This document shows positions 1 to 9,619 of a DNA stretch of 64,000 nucleotides, piece by piece (position 1 is the stretch's first letter; every line of letters starts with the position of its first letter). The stretch comes from CAZHCA01 sp964530825 (lineage in GTDB: Bacteria > Bacteroidota > Bacteroidia > Chitinophagales > Saprospiraceae). The stretch covers positions 1 to 64,000 of the forward strand of contig CAZHCA010000022.1 of assembly GCA_964530825.1 (NCBI GenBank), read 5' to 3'. Both the position numbers and the translations under genes were made by a program. The notes beneath the pieces were generated by a model. That model worked only from the letters and a program-made list of their open reading frames with translations. It was not told the origin of the DNA and ran no database searches.

Positions 1-130
1 TGTACGTCTGACCACCTTGGAGATCGTCATCCGTAACTACGATTTCATTTTGTGCCAATAGGGCCGTAAAGGTGCTTCCTAGGAGGCCAATAACCAACAA
101 GGAGCAAACGAGAATGGGTGCTCTATTCAT
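1..130 (-). CDS. N-terminus of a secreted protein (partial, runs off the left edge)
   Basis: An ATG at 130-128 on the minus strand opens 43 codons that run to the window edge without a stop. The peptide begins MNRAPILVCSLLVIG, with a hydrophobic core ending at TALLA|QN, a typical signal peptidase I site. The short mature part seen reads NEIVVTDDDLQGGQTY. Similar openings occur in Saprospiraceae surface proteins that continue as beta-helix or T9SS proteins, but that family assignment is inference from memory. The function cannot be told from 43 residues. Export is well supported. Confidence 0.7.
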   Translation of the reverse strand, partial: MNRAPILVCSLLVIGLLGSTFTALLAQNEIVVTDDDLQGGQTY

Positions 131-282
131 GTTTTAGGTGTGTAGATAGATGTTTATTAAAGGGTTTTCTTTGTGATCTTTTTGGTTCCTATCGTTCCCT
201 CGCCACGCAAGTGTTATAATAATTTACAAGATTATATTCATTAATTTCAAGTATCTAGTAGTGTAAATTCGACTTTTAAAGT

Positions 283-309
283 GCCGGTAGCCAACGCACG
301 GCTACCGGC
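283..309. terminator. Strong intergenic hairpin, possible terminator
   Basis: GCCGGTAGCC (283-292) pairs perfectly with GGCTACCGGC (300-309) around a 7-base loop. Read on the minus strand it is followed by ACTTTAAAAG, a poor U-tract, so a terminator role is only possible. It lies about 330 bases beyond the likely terminator of the 2377-residue gene and could be a backup stop or a processing hairpin. Confidence 0.35.
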
Positions 310-642
310 CGAAAATGGAAATTCATCCATCTACAGTTATTTGAGGTTATTCGGACGACAGGTCTTGCCTATTTCTAGTACAGAAAATAACAAGCGCCGA
401 TCCGCTGCTGATGACTGGGTTAGTCTCGCGGAAAGGCTATTCTATTAAAGGGAGCAAAATGTTGTGGTACCACATTAGAGGCGTTCTACCATTCCTTCTT
501 TCAATGTTAATGCACCTCGAAATAAAAATCCAGAAAAAAAGCGGGAAAAAACGGGCGATTGTATCGTACTTTTCAGCCATTGTTTCAATTCAAAGAACTG
601 ATAATCATTTCCTTAAAAAACGAATTTGTATTTCTCTCCCAT

Positions 643-681
643 AAAAAAGGTCGCCGGTGCATGATGCATCGGCGACCTTTT
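643..681 (-). terminator. Rho-independent terminator of the 2377-residue protein gene
   Basis: Two 17-base arms (AAAAGGTCGCCGGTGCA and its near-complement, one G-T pair) enclose a 3-base loop and sit 25 bases past the stop codon of the minus-strand gene. On the minus strand the stem ends in a run of Ts. The A-rich opposite side means it could also work on the plus strand, but no plus-strand gene ends here. Confidence 0.85.
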
Positions 682-705
682 ACCAGTTTATATGTTGATC
701 GGTTC

Positions 706-3700
706 CTATTCCAGCACCAGCATTCGTTTGGTGGCCTGGTAATTACCTGCCTGCAAGGTATAAGTCAGTACGCCCGTAGATAAATTATTGTGGGCTATGC
801 GAACCCGATTGCGTCCTGCGGCGTATTCGCCCCGCACCACGTGTACGACCTTACCGGTCACATCGGCAATAGTTAAGGTAGCTACGCCATCCTCGGGCAG
901 ATAGAACTCGATCCACGTCGAATTACCGGCCACTGGATTAGGTACATTCTGGTAGAGCTCAAATCCGTCAGCTACACTGAGAGTCCTGCCAATATTTAAT
1001 TGTACGTCCATCAAGCTGCCGTCCTGCCCGTATGCTTCGGCCCGGGTTAACTGCGACCCAAAACGCAGAGCGTCTTTCAACTGTACCTCGTCTTTGGCTG
1101 CGAATGTTAAACTAAATAACGCCGCATCCGTATCCAATACACCGTTCCAGGAGATGGTAATCAGCCCTTGGTCGGCGTACCTCCAGCCGAAGTGCTCGGT
1201 ACCAGCCTGACCCTCTCCCAAGTTGATCAGTTCCAATTGATCCACATCAAAATGGATAGTTCCCTGGAACCCTTGTACTGCTTCTTCGGCACTAAAAGTA
1301 ACCGTGTGCGACGCACCGGCTTGCAGCTCGGCATTTTGGGTACGCAGCTGGAATACGCCTCCCGTACGGGGTTGAGCACCAGCGCCAAAGGTAACCGAAC
1401 CGTTTACGTCTCCTATCTTAACCGCAATGAAGTCGGTTGATAGCTGACGCCCTTTCAAATCATTGAAATTCTTCACCTCCGGGAAAGGTACGTCCCACGG
1501 ATTGTCCGGATTGGGGAAGGTATAAGTGGCATCGACGAATCGCCAGCTGGTATTTTCCAGGAACCGATCTTCCACTCTCAAGATGATTTTCCGGATTTGC
1601 ACCAAATCCAGGGCCGATAGATTACCGGAGTTATTTGCATCGGCAGCTAGGATTTTATAGGGGCTACCGAGCGGCTCTACACCCAGAATATGCTTCTGGA
1701 TCTCTACAATATCCAAGGTGGAAATGCCATTACCGTGATCCTCATCGCGCTTGGGCCGCACGGTGTAGTCGTAGCCATACTCCAGGTTTTTGAAGGCAAA
1801 AACACCGGAGGCATCCGTCATATACATCATTTCTCGGTTACCGGAAAGGCTCACCTCTACCCCTTCTACACCTAAATCTTCTTCGGTATGAATATTACCG
1901 GCGATTTCACCAATGATCGTGGTATCTTCGCAGTTCCCCATATTGTCCTGTACCAAGACGTAAGTTTCGCAAAAATCATAGTTCCCCTCCGTATCGCAGG
2001 CGTAGATTTCAACGGTTACCGACCCCAGATCTGAGCAGTACAGTGACAATCCGGTACGGTTTTTGTCAATAGTATCCCGCCCGAGGCCGAGTTTATCATC
2101 GACCATCTTAATGAAGTAATTGGTAACAGTATCGCCCTGCTGCCCATTACAATCAAAAGACGGGGAGGCAATGAAATCGTTGGCCCAGATGGTCATGGCG
2201 GCCGGTCCGAGTTCATCGACTACTTCGCGGGGCATGAGCTCTATGGCCAGTCCGTTGATGCAAATGGGTGATGGCGCCTTGCAGTCGACCACGCTAAAAG
2301 GTATACGCTCTGTGCGGAAATTGCCGCAGCCATCGCGTGCGGTCACCACGGCGGTATGCTCGCCCTGCGGGAAGGTGCCACTAATAACAAAGTTGGGCCA
2401 GCTACCGCTTACGGTCCCATTGAAATCATAGCGCGGATCGTTGTTCAATGCATACAGATCGAGGGTGCTATTGAAGGCATCGATTTGCGCACTCAACGTA
2501 CCGCCCGTGCTACAACTGTCCGAAATCATCACTGGAATCTCCACAAAGGCCGGGCAACCCGCCTCGGAATTGTTGTTAAAACTGCATACCTCTAGAGTAT
2601 CGGCTATGATGTCCGGACGGGAATCATCATAAACTTTTATCAGTTGCACGTAGCGGTAGTATCCTACCTCCCGCGGATCGTAAGTCTTTTTCCAATAGGC
2701 CTTATCATTGATATCGGGCAGGTCGATAAATATCGGATTGAGCGCATCCAATGGCTCATCGGTATAAATATTGGAGAAATCCTGCGACCAGACGACCAAG
2801 GGCACGTATATGTCTTCATCGCCCAGGTCCACATCGGGTTGCTCGTTGCCGGCCCCACCATCAAAGGGCTCAGGGAATATAAAATCACCGCGCCCGTCAC
2901 CGTCATCGTCGTCATAGTCTTCGTAATCGTAGGGGAATTTCTCGGCGGCATCGTTGTACCGTACCAACCAGAAGCTCTTATCGCCAGGAATACCGTTGTT
3001 ATCGAAATCACGGTACAGGTTCCAGGGTTCTTCCGGATAAAAGCCGTCGTATTCGCACCAGTTGATGATGGTGAAGGTGCGTTGAATTTTGTAGCACTCG
3101 TCGGCAGTGGTAAAGAAGGTATCGTTTGTCACATTCACGGCGATAATATCACAGGCCTCCTCGACCACCTCCAGGGTATCCACAAAGGGTTCGCCGCAAA
3201 TTTGCTCCGCATCTTTTGGAAATTTAATGGCGTAGCGGTGTATTTCCTCAATATCAATGCGTTGGGTGCAGACTGGACCGCTCGAACCCGATCGCACGTT
3301 GTAGGGCTGAAAGGTGCGCACCACATAACCAGCCCCGCAATCATCCAGTACGACTTGAGGGGCAAGCTCCCGAACCAGTGCATTACAATAGACGATCTCG
3401 CCCGGTCCCTGAATGCTGGCATTACCAAAGGTTGCCTGGAGTGCCAGGGTATCAGTTAGATCAATGGCTGCCTCAGGATCAATACATTCGATAACCACAT
3501 CTTTCGGTGCTGCACATTGCGGTATGGTTTTGTCCTCGATCATGACATCGGTCCAGCAACTGTTGCTGTTGGGCATATCCATGAAATAGCAGATGGGCGC
3601 TCCCTGGTCGTCAGTAATCACCTCCCCGTTGCTATTGTATTTGTAAAAGGGTAAACGAGCATCATCCTGACCTCGAAGATCAACCGTAATTGCGGTACCT

Positions 3701-6700
3701 ACGTCGCAACAGAAAAACTCTACGTAGTCGGCATATGGCGTATACCAAATGCCATTGACCAGTGAAAACCCGTCTATCGTGTTTAACACCCCATCGTTGT
3801 TCAGGTCATAGCCGCGCAAAAGGAATTCTTCGGTGCAGGCTTCGGGTACCGCCCGTCGCACACTGAGCGTAACCTGGTCGGCACAATTATCCCGGCTGTT
3901 CTCATCGATATCTTCGGCGTATACCCTTGCGTAACCGTTAGCTGATATCGAGACGTTCAGCTGATTATCGCATTTCATGACGGGCTGGATCAAATCTTTT
4001 ACGATAAAGGGTACGCTATCCCGGGTGGAGTTGTAACAATCATCGAAGGCTTCGATGACCAGATTATAAATCCCTTCCGGTACGCCGGTGACAATACCAT
4101 TAGGACTAGTGCCGGCCACTTTGCGGTAGGTTTTTGTGCCGGTGGGGATACCATAGATCAGCTCGTCCACCCAACCGTATACCGACAGATTGAGCTGTGG
4201 GTTCTCGCCGGGACAATCCTCAACGGTGATGCCCCACTTGTTGAGGGTACTCTCGGTCGCAGCAAAAGAAGCCGTGCATTCAAACGGTCCGGTAGAAACC
4301 ACAGCCGTATCGACTGGTCCGCTGATAACCGGACCTTCAAAATCACCAATCTTGCCCACTACTTGACCGAATTCGGTAGGCCGGCCAGCTGGGAAACTCA
4401 CTCCGCACCAGTCGATGATGCGGTAGGTGCGCACGACCTTCAGGCTGCGTCCCTCGCAAACTTCTACTACGTCGTCCTCGAAGCTGAGTGCGTAATTGCA
4501 GGTGATGGCGCTAAGTGGTACTTCGTCGCCAAAGGCATTCGTAATACCGAATGCCTGGCTAAGAGTCGATTCCAATTCACCAAGGGTGGGCGTACAATCT
4601 TGAATTTCTCCCGTCTGGATCAACCCGGCAGCGGTCAACTGGGGGATGAAAAAATCATAGGTCACGCTGGTTTCGGCCTGCTGGGGCTCTTTTTTTGAAT
4701 TCTTTCCACCGTCTTCGGCTACAAAATGGCGAGTGAGCCGGGCAAAGAGGAACTGACCGTTTTCTGTTTGGCAATCGAAATACTCGATTTCATCGGAAAA
4801 AGAAAGGGTGACCGGCCCGCAGTTGTCTACGAAAATCGGACGACCCAGATAAAACTTGCTGGTCGGATCGATCGTCTCCGGGTTGTTCAGTACCAGCTCC
4901 ACATCGGTACAAATGAGACTGTCGGCAGAAGGATCGGCATCAAAACCGATCTTCTTAGGAGCAGTTTTGTCTTCCGCATTCACTTCGCCCCAGCAAACGC
5001 CTTCTCCCTGACTGTTTACAATTACGTAGCGGAAAGTGCCCGCCCCATCCACGACAGGGCCATTCGACACCCCATCATCTACGATAATTTGTCCACCGAC
5101 ACAGTCCTGGCTACCAGTCTGTACCGAGGTCAGTTCGAATTGACAATTCTCATCGAGCGTCACATTGATCTGATCGGCACAGGCACAAATTTCCTGCAGA
5201 GGCGGCAAAATGGTTATGGGCGTTTCCAATATTGTTGTACAACCTGGATAAGCAGGGTCGGCTAGTGTACCGCCAGTATTATCGGCAAAAGTCCCGGTAA
5301 AGGTGGCCGTAACGCCTTGCAGCCCCTCTGCAAGATTGATCGGATCCAACTCAGTGATCGGACCGTAGCCAGCGTCGAAAACGACATTTCCGCCGCGGCC
5401 CTGTACCTCCTCCACGCCCAGCGGCAAAGGTACCGCGTCATTTGGATATTCAGCAGGGAGTTCGGGGTCCAACGCGATTTCCGGGTAAACACAAACATTG
5501 CTAATCGAGCGCGTAACGTTATTTATGTTACCCTGGTCAAAAGGCCCTTCCATGGTGATTGCATAACCATCGTCGTCCGTATGGCTAAAAGAAATCTCAT
5601 GGCGATTGTCCCCTACCTTAAAGCTAAGTTCATTGGTTACGGCAACACCAGCCGGAATGGAGCCCCCTGGGCGCAGGGGGTTAATGGCCACTACAGTCCA
5701 GATTTCGCTATCAGTCGTATTCAGAATAGCTACGGTCTCACCGAAGGTGCCGTCTTGTGTTCCGGTCGCCGTTTCGTCGTTATTACAACTACAGGGGTCG
5801 GTTTGCTTTTGATCGTTGGCGATCACACAGCTTTTTGTCGATACGGAGAACGATTCGCCGGTGATAGTAGTAACGCAGTTGTTAGCATCGGTCACCGAGA
5901 CTAAATTATAAGCGGCCGTAGCTGTAGGCAACTGAATAATGGCTTGGCCCGCATTGTCGGTACTAAAGTTTAAATCGCTGACACCGTCGTTGAGCACAAA
6001 ATCATAAGGTGCTTGCCCACCTGTAAAACGAACACGTACCGTTACCTGAGCCAAGTCGTCGCAAACGGTGAGCGAGGCCGGTAATTCTGGCGCAATGGCT
6101 GGTGTGTTCACCGTCACGTCGAATGTACAGGTATTGGAGTTGCCGGCTTCGTCGGTTGCTGTAACCGTCACGGTCGTCGTACCTTCCGGGAAGGCGGTAC
6201 CCGGATTTTGGGAATAAGAAATGGCCGGATCGGCCGTGCAATTGTCGGTCGCAGTAGCCGTAAATTCAACGAGCGCCGAGCAGTTAGTCTGGTCAGCCGT
6301 CACCGTTATATCGCCCGGGCAGTTAGGCACGGGCGTTTCGGTATCATTCACCGTAATCACCTGGGTATGGCTAGTGGTATTGTCGCAGTTATCGGTAGCG
6401 GTCCAGGTACGGGTTAGCGTGAAGGTATGAGGGGATGTCTGGTCTGTAGTCGTTTCCGAGAATTGAACTTCCACCCCGTCATCACAATTATCGGTTGCCG
6501 TAAGGATAGTAGGGGCAGGTATATCCAGTGCGCAAGCGACAGTTTGGTTGCCGGGTAAGGCTTCCACAAATTCAGGCGGTGTCTTGTCTTCTACCGTAAG
6601 GGATTGGCTATGGGTAATCGAATTGCCAGTCGCATCGGTGGCAGTCCAGGTACGGATGAGCAGGTAGCTGTTCGGGCAGTCGCCGTCGGTGCGCGTTTCC

Positions 6701-7839
6701 GAAAACGTTACCGTGGCGTCATCATCGCAATTGTCGGAGGCGGTCAGCGTGGCTGCAACGGGAATGTTATCGCAGGTAACTGTCTCATTGGCCGGCAGGC
6801 TCTCATTAAAGGCTGGCGGTTGATTGTCATTGACGGTAATATCAAAGGCACAGTTATTGGTGCGTCCGAATTCATTAGTCGCCGTGGCGGTGACTTTAGT
6901 GACCCCCAAGTTGAAAGCCGTGCCGGGATCTTGCGAGAAAGTGATAACCGGGTCGCTGTCGCAGTTATCGGTAGCAGTGGCTTCAAAATTTATTACGGCG
7001 GTACAAAGGCCGGGGTCGGCATTGACCGTAATATCTTCCGGACAAGTGATTACCGGATCGGATTCGATGATATTCCCGAACTCCACCGCGGCCGACTCCC
7101 CCAAACTGATCGCGAATTCCTGGCATACTTGCCCGTCGACCGGAGCGGCTCCGGTCGGGTTGATCCATCCGGATTGTAAGGTTTCACATACTGTATACGT
7201 ACCCGGGTCCAGACTGGTAAAGATCGTTCTGCCGTCCGCATTTGTGGTTTTGGTTTGTTGTATTTGCTCGCCGGTAGTGGTATTGAAAAGGGAAATTTCC
7301 CAACCCTCCAACGGCAATTCGCCCTCGTCAAAAATGCCATTGCTATTACAATCCTGGAATTTCAACACCTCGAGTCGCCCCAGGCGATTGTTGAAAAAAG
7401 TACAGGTAACTTCCTGGTCGGGCTCGTCGATTGTTACCGTTACCGATGCGTTGTCCAGGTCAATGGAACTAGCGCCACCCTGACAAAACAGGTCGCTCAA
7501 TATCCAGTTACCTGGTAAATCAACCTCCTGAATGGTGTAGTCGCCATTGGGCAAGTTGCCGACCGTGAATCGGTCTTCTACGGTGCCATCATCGGGGTCG
7601 GTATCCAGACTAAAAGCACCCAGGTCACCATCAAAGGTAAAGTCAAACCCCGTAATGCCCGAAGGATTGGACTCCTTGACAATGGTAATGCTTCCTCCCG
7701 TCTGAGCGTTCAGGGAAAAGTAACTGAGCGCCAAAAACAGCCCGGCAAAAAAGCCCTGGTAAGCAAATAGTTTGGTAGGATTAAGCAGTGCAGGTAGGCT
7801 GCGGAGCCCAGGAGCGCACTGGTGGCGTTGTTCATTCAT
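706..7839 (-). CDS. Giant multidomain T9SS surface protein with HYR, dockerin and cohesin-like modules
   Basis: 2377 residues. A signal peptide ends near residue 46 (SLNA|QTGG). Next come a prealbumin/SpaA-like domain (about 48-150), an SdrD B-like domain (about 155-255, with CNSNGIFDEGE), four Cys-containing HYR or HYR-like modules (about 263-580, repeated ATDNC and TCPEDITV motifs) and a PKD/SprB-like stretch (FTGGQAPYDFVL, about 607). A long Cys-rich middle follows. The C-terminal 930 residues match the 915-residue protein at 27318-30065. They include a carboxypeptidase-regulatory-like domain (about 1980), a dockerin-type pair of Ca-binding repeats (about 2035-2083), a cohesin-like beta domain (about 2156-2273) and a T9SS sorting domain (YQNVPNPVAGNSTWIEF, to the end). 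HYR and dockerin modules usually serve adhesion or assembly. Role inferred: cell-surface adhesin or matrix protein. It is transcribed alone and ends at a strong terminator. Confidence 0.9.
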   Translation of the reverse strand: MNEQRHQCAPGLRSLPALLNPTKLFAYQGFFAGLFLALSYFSLNAQTGGSITIVKESNPSGITGFDFTFDGDLGAFSLDTDPDDGTVEDRFTVGNLPNGDYTIQEVDLPGNWILSDLFCQGGASSIDLDNASVTVTIDEPDQEVTCTFFNNRLGRLEVLKFQDCNSNGIFDEGELPLEGWEISLFNTTTGEQIQQTKTTNADGRTIFTSLDPGTYTVCETLQSGWINPTGAAPVDGQVCQEFAISLGESAAVEFGNIIESDPVITCPEDITVNADPGLCTAVINFEATATDNCDSDPVITFSQDPGTAFNLGVTKVTATATNEFGRTNNCAFDITVNDNQPPAFNESLPANETVTCDNIPVAATLTASDNCDDDATVTFSETRTDGDCPNSYLLIRTWTATDATGNSITHSQSLTVEDKTPPEFVEALPGNQTVACALDIPAPTILTATDNCDDGVEVQFSETTTDQTSPHTFTLTRTWTATDNCDNTTSHTQVITVNDTETPVPNCPGDITVTADQTNCSALVEFTATATDNCTADPAISYSQNPGTAFPEGTTTVTVTATDEAGNSNTCTFDVTVNTPAIAPELPASLTVCDDLAQVTVRVRFTGGQAPYDFVLNDGVSDLNFSTDNAGQAIIQLPTATAAYNLVSVTDANNCVTTITGESFSVSTKSCVIANDQKQTDPCSCNNDETATGTQDGTFGETVAILNTTDSEIWTVVAINPLRPGGSIPAGVAVTNELSFKVGDNRHEISFSHTDDDGYAITMEGPFDQGNINNVTRSISNVCVYPEIALDPELPAEYPNDAVPLPLGVEEVQGRGGNVVFDAGYGPITELDPINLAEGLQGVTATFTGTFADNTGGTLADPAYPGCTTILETPITILPPLQEICACADQINVTLDENCQFELTSVQTGSQDCVGGQIIVDDGVSNGPVVDGAGTFRYVIVNSQGEGVCWGEVNAEDKTAPKKIGFDADPSADSLICTDVELVLNNPETIDPTSKFYLGRPIFVDNCGPVTLSFSDEIEYFDCQTENGQFLFARLTRHFVAEDGGKNSKKEPQQAETSVTYDFFIPQLTAAGLIQTGEIQDCTPTLGELESTLSQAFGITNAFGDEVPLSAITCNYALSFEDDVVEVCEGRSLKVVRTYRIIDWCGVSFPAGRPTEFGQVVGKIGDFEGPVISGPVDTAVVSTGPFECTASFAATESTLNKWGITVEDCPGENPQLNLSVYGWVDELIYGIPTGTKTYRKVAGTSPNGIVTGVPEGIYNLVIEAFDDCYNSTRDSVPFIVKDLIQPVMKCDNQLNVSISANGYARVYAEDIDENSRDNCADQVTLSVRRAVPEACTEEFLLRGYDLNNDGVLNTIDGFSLVNGIWYTPYADYVEFFCCDVGTAITVDLRGQDDARLPFYKYNSNGEVITDDQGAPICYFMDMPNSNSCWTDVMIEDKTIPQCAAPKDVVIECIDPEAAIDLTDTLALQATFGNASIQGPGEIVYCNALVRELAPQVVLDDCGAGYVVRTFQPYNVRSGSSGPVCTQRIDIEEIHRYAIKFPKDAEQICGEPFVDTLEVVEEACDIIAVNVTNDTFFTTADECYKIQRTFTIINWCEYDGFYPEEPWNLYRDFDNNGIPGDKSFWLVRYNDAAEKFPYDYEDYDDDDGDGRGDFIFPEPFDGGAGNEQPDVDLGDEDIYVPLVVWSQDFSNIYTDEPLDALNPIFIDLPDINDKAYWKKTYDPREVGYYRYVQLIKVYDDSRPDIIADTLEVCSFNNNSEAGCPAFVEIPVMISDSCSTGGTLSAQIDAFNSTLDLYALNNDPRYDFNGTVSGSWPNFVISGTFPQGEHTAVVTARDGCGNFRTERIPFSVVDCKAPSPICINGLAIELMPREVVDELGPAAMTIWANDFIASPSFDCNGQQGDTVTNYFIKMVDDKLGLGRDTIDKNRTGLSLYCSDLGSVTVEIYACDTEGNYDFCETYVLVQDNMGNCEDTTIIGEIAGNIHTEEDLGVEGVEVSLSGNREMMYMTDASGVFAFKNLEYGYDYTVRPKRDEDHGNGISTLDIVEIQKHILGVEPLGSPYKILAADANNSGNLSALDLVQIRKIILRVEDRFLENTSWRFVDATYTFPNPDNPWDVPFPEVKNFNDLKGRQLSTDFIAVKIGDVNGSVTFGAGAQPRTGGVFQLRTQNAELQAGASHTVTFSAEEAVQGFQGTIHFDVDQLELINLGEGQAGTEHFGWRYADQGLITISWNGVLDTDAALFSLTFAAKDEVQLKDALRFGSQLTRAEAYGQDGSLMDVQLNIGRTLSVADGFELYQNVPNPVAGNSTWIEFYLPEDGVATLTIADVTGKVVHVVRGEYAAGRNRVRIAHNNLSTGVLTYTLQAGNYQATKRMLVLE

Positions 7840-8402
7840 GAGATCAATAGTTTGTAAACGTCAATCGTATAGCGTTGCCTGTTTGGCGATTGATGACTTT
7901 ATTAGGACTAATACCTTTTTTCGTACCCCGGTAACGGGGAACCATTTATGCAGCACAACCTAATTGAAACCGCGGCAATCTTGCTTCAGGTAAGGACTCC
8001 TTTACTTTACTACTTGCTTCCCGTAGATTAAGCCAGCCGGGAAGGGGAAACGAGGAATAGGCCAACAGTAATTGTTTCCAACAGATCCGCGATTATAATG
8101 CTTCGAGGGTAGCATCTATAATGGTAAAAGTATTAAAAAATCCTTACTAGGGAAAGCTGCACGACCGATTGGACTAAAAATTAACGTCTCGTTAGACCTT
8201 TTTCCTAAAAAAACACCTCCTCGGTAGGCCTCCCGACGGGTTTGGTTAAATTTGGGGGTAATTCGAGGCCCGTCACAGCTTTACAGAAGGCTGAAATCTA
8301 ATTTAAAATGGCCGCTGGGCCTGTAAAGCCGCTTATTCTTTTTTCATCTAAAACTGAAACTTTAGAAAGCTTGTTAAGTCAATAAATTAAACCAGCCGCT
8401 TT
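7840..8402. other. Divergent intergenic region upstream of the giant protein and mqnE
   Basis: The 563-base gap separates two divergently transcribed genes and must hold both promoters. A perfect TAnnTTTG box (TAAATTTG) lies at 8247-8254, facing mqnE. No equally good box was found facing the giant protein. A short CCCCG-GTAA-CGGGG hairpin lies near 7925. No gene, RNA or repeat was recognised. Confidence 0.5.
8247..8254 (+). promoter_or_regulatory. Possible Bacteroidota -7 box upstream of mqnE
   Basis: TAAATTTG matches the Bacteroidota sigma-A -7 consensus TAnnTTTG exactly. It would give a 5' leader of about 140 bases. No clear TTTG -33 element stands at the expected spacing, so the assignment is weak. 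Confidence 0.3.
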
Positions 8403-9602
8403 ATGGTAACAACTAGCGATATTTCGCTGCTCTTACACGACGATAGCCTGGATAGTAATCTGCGCACGGTAGCAGAAAAGGTAAAGCAGCAGGAACGCAT
8501 CACCGAAGCCGAAGGACGCTACCTGTACGAGCATGCCCCCCTCGGTTATCTGGGCGCCCTGGCCAACCACATACGCGAGCGCCGGCACGGCCACCGCACT
8601 TATTTCAACCGCAATTTCCATGTTGAACCCACCAACGTTTGTCTCTACACTTGCACCTTCTGTTCCTATTCCCGGCTGATCAAAAAGCGGGAAGAAGGCT
8701 GGGAATACTCCATGGATGACATCATGGAGATCATCAAAAAGTACGACGGAGAGCCAGTTACGGAGGTTCACATCGTAGGAGGCGTGTTGCCACAGTATGA
8801 CGTCGCCTTCTACACCAAACTTTTCCGGCGCATCAAGGCGCACCGTCCCGATTTGCACGTGAAGGCGCTTACGCCGGTTGAATACCACTACATCTTTAAA
8901 AAAGACAAGGTCAGCTACGAGGAAGGTATGCGCCTGATGAAAGAGGCCGGACTCGATTCCATGCCGGGGGGCGGCGCAGAAATTTTCCACCCTGAGATTC
9001 GCGATCAGATCGCCGGTGGCAAATGCACCGGCGAACAGTGGTTGCGTATCCACGAGATATGGCATGAGTTGGGGGGCCGCTCGAACGCTACTATGCTTTA
9101 CGGCCACATCGAGCGCTTTGAACATCGCATTCACCACCTTGAAGAACTGCGCAAACTGCAGGATAAAACCGGCGGCTTTCAGACCTTTATCCCGCTGAAA
9201 TTCCGCAACCAGGGCAATCAGATGTCGCACGTTCCCGAGTCGACCACATTGGAAGACCTGCGCAATTACGCTATAAGCCGCATTTACCTCGACAATTTCG
9301 ACCACATCAAAGCCTACTGGCCCATGATCGGGCGCAATGTAGCGCAACTGTCCCTAGCCTTCGGCGTCGATGACATCGATGGCACGATCGACGACACCAC
9401 TAAAATCTATTCCATGGCGGGCTCGGAAGAGCAAAACCCAGCCATGAGCACCCGTGATTTGGTCAACCTCATCCGACGCGTGGGGCGTGAACCGATTGAA
9501 CGCGACACCCTTTATAACGTTATCCAGGACTACACCGAACACGTATTCGAAGAAGACAAACAGTTTAAAGGATATCTTTCGCTACCGGTAGTGAATAAGT
9601 AG
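8403..9602 (+). CDS. mqnE: Aminofutalosine synthase MqnE (radical SAM)
   Basis: MqnE joins chorismate-derived 3-(1-carboxyvinyloxy)benzoate to adenosine by SAM radical chemistry, the second step of the futalosine route to menaquinone. The 399-residue product has the radical SAM cluster motif CLYTCTFC (CxxxCxxC, about residues 80-87) after HVEPTNV. It also has the family-typical stretches HIVGGVLPQYD, ALTPVEYHYIF and MPGGGAEIF. Length and motifs fit Bacteroidota MqnE better than MqnC, whose Cys motif is usually preceded by other residues. The first ATG of the open frame is used. The gene leads a three-gene cluster with a histidine phosphatase and mqnA; mqnB, mqnC and mqnD are not in the window. 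Confidence 0.93.
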   Translation: MVTTSDISLLLHDDSLDSNLRTVAEKVKQQERITEAEGRYLYEHAPLGYLGALANHIRERRHGHRTYFNRNFHVEPTNVCLYTCTFCSYSRLIKKREEGWEYSMDDIMEIIKKYDGEPVTEVHIVGGVLPQYDVAFYTKLFRRIKAHRPDLHVKALTPVEYHYIFKKDKVSYEEGMRLMKEAGLDSMPGGGAEIFHPEIRDQIAGGKCTGEQWLRIHEIWHELGGRSNATMLYGHIERFEHRIHHLEELRKLQDKTGGFQTFIPLKFRNQGNQMSHVPESTTLEDLRNYAISRIYLDNFDHIKAYWPMIGRNVAQLSLAFGVDDIDGTIDDTTKIYSMAGSEEQNPAMSTRDLVNLIRRVGREPIERDTLYNVIQDYTEHVFEEDKQFKGYLSLPVVNK

Positions 9603-9619
9603 CAAGTGATAGCAAGTAC

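Larger units (their letters stand above)
131..705. other. Intergenic region, no convincing gene
   Basis: This stretch lies between the start of the left-edge gene and the 3' end of the 2377-residue protein, both on the minus strand. It holds two hairpins (283-309 and 643-681) listed separately and a perfect 10-base palindrome GTGGTACCAC near 464-473. Short open frames on the plus strand have Lys/Ser-rich, low-complexity translations with no recognisable family and are not called. The promoter of the left-edge gene should lie within about 131-250, but no clean TAnnTTTG box was found. Confidence 0.6.

Noticed and set aside
411..783. Two short plus-strand frames in the left intergenic region
   Set aside because: Low-complexity translations, overlap with a terminator and with the end of the antisense surface protein gene.
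2644..3459. 271-codon plus-strand open frame inside the giant surface protein gene
   Set aside because: Antisense to clear coding sequence; the translation is rich in Ile/Val/Gly as expected for a shadow of Asp-rich repeats.
8433..9347. 304-codon open frame on the minus strand within mqnE
   Set aside because: It lies wholly antisense to the well-supported mqnE gene and its translation has no recognisable motif; a frame shadow of a GC-rich gene.
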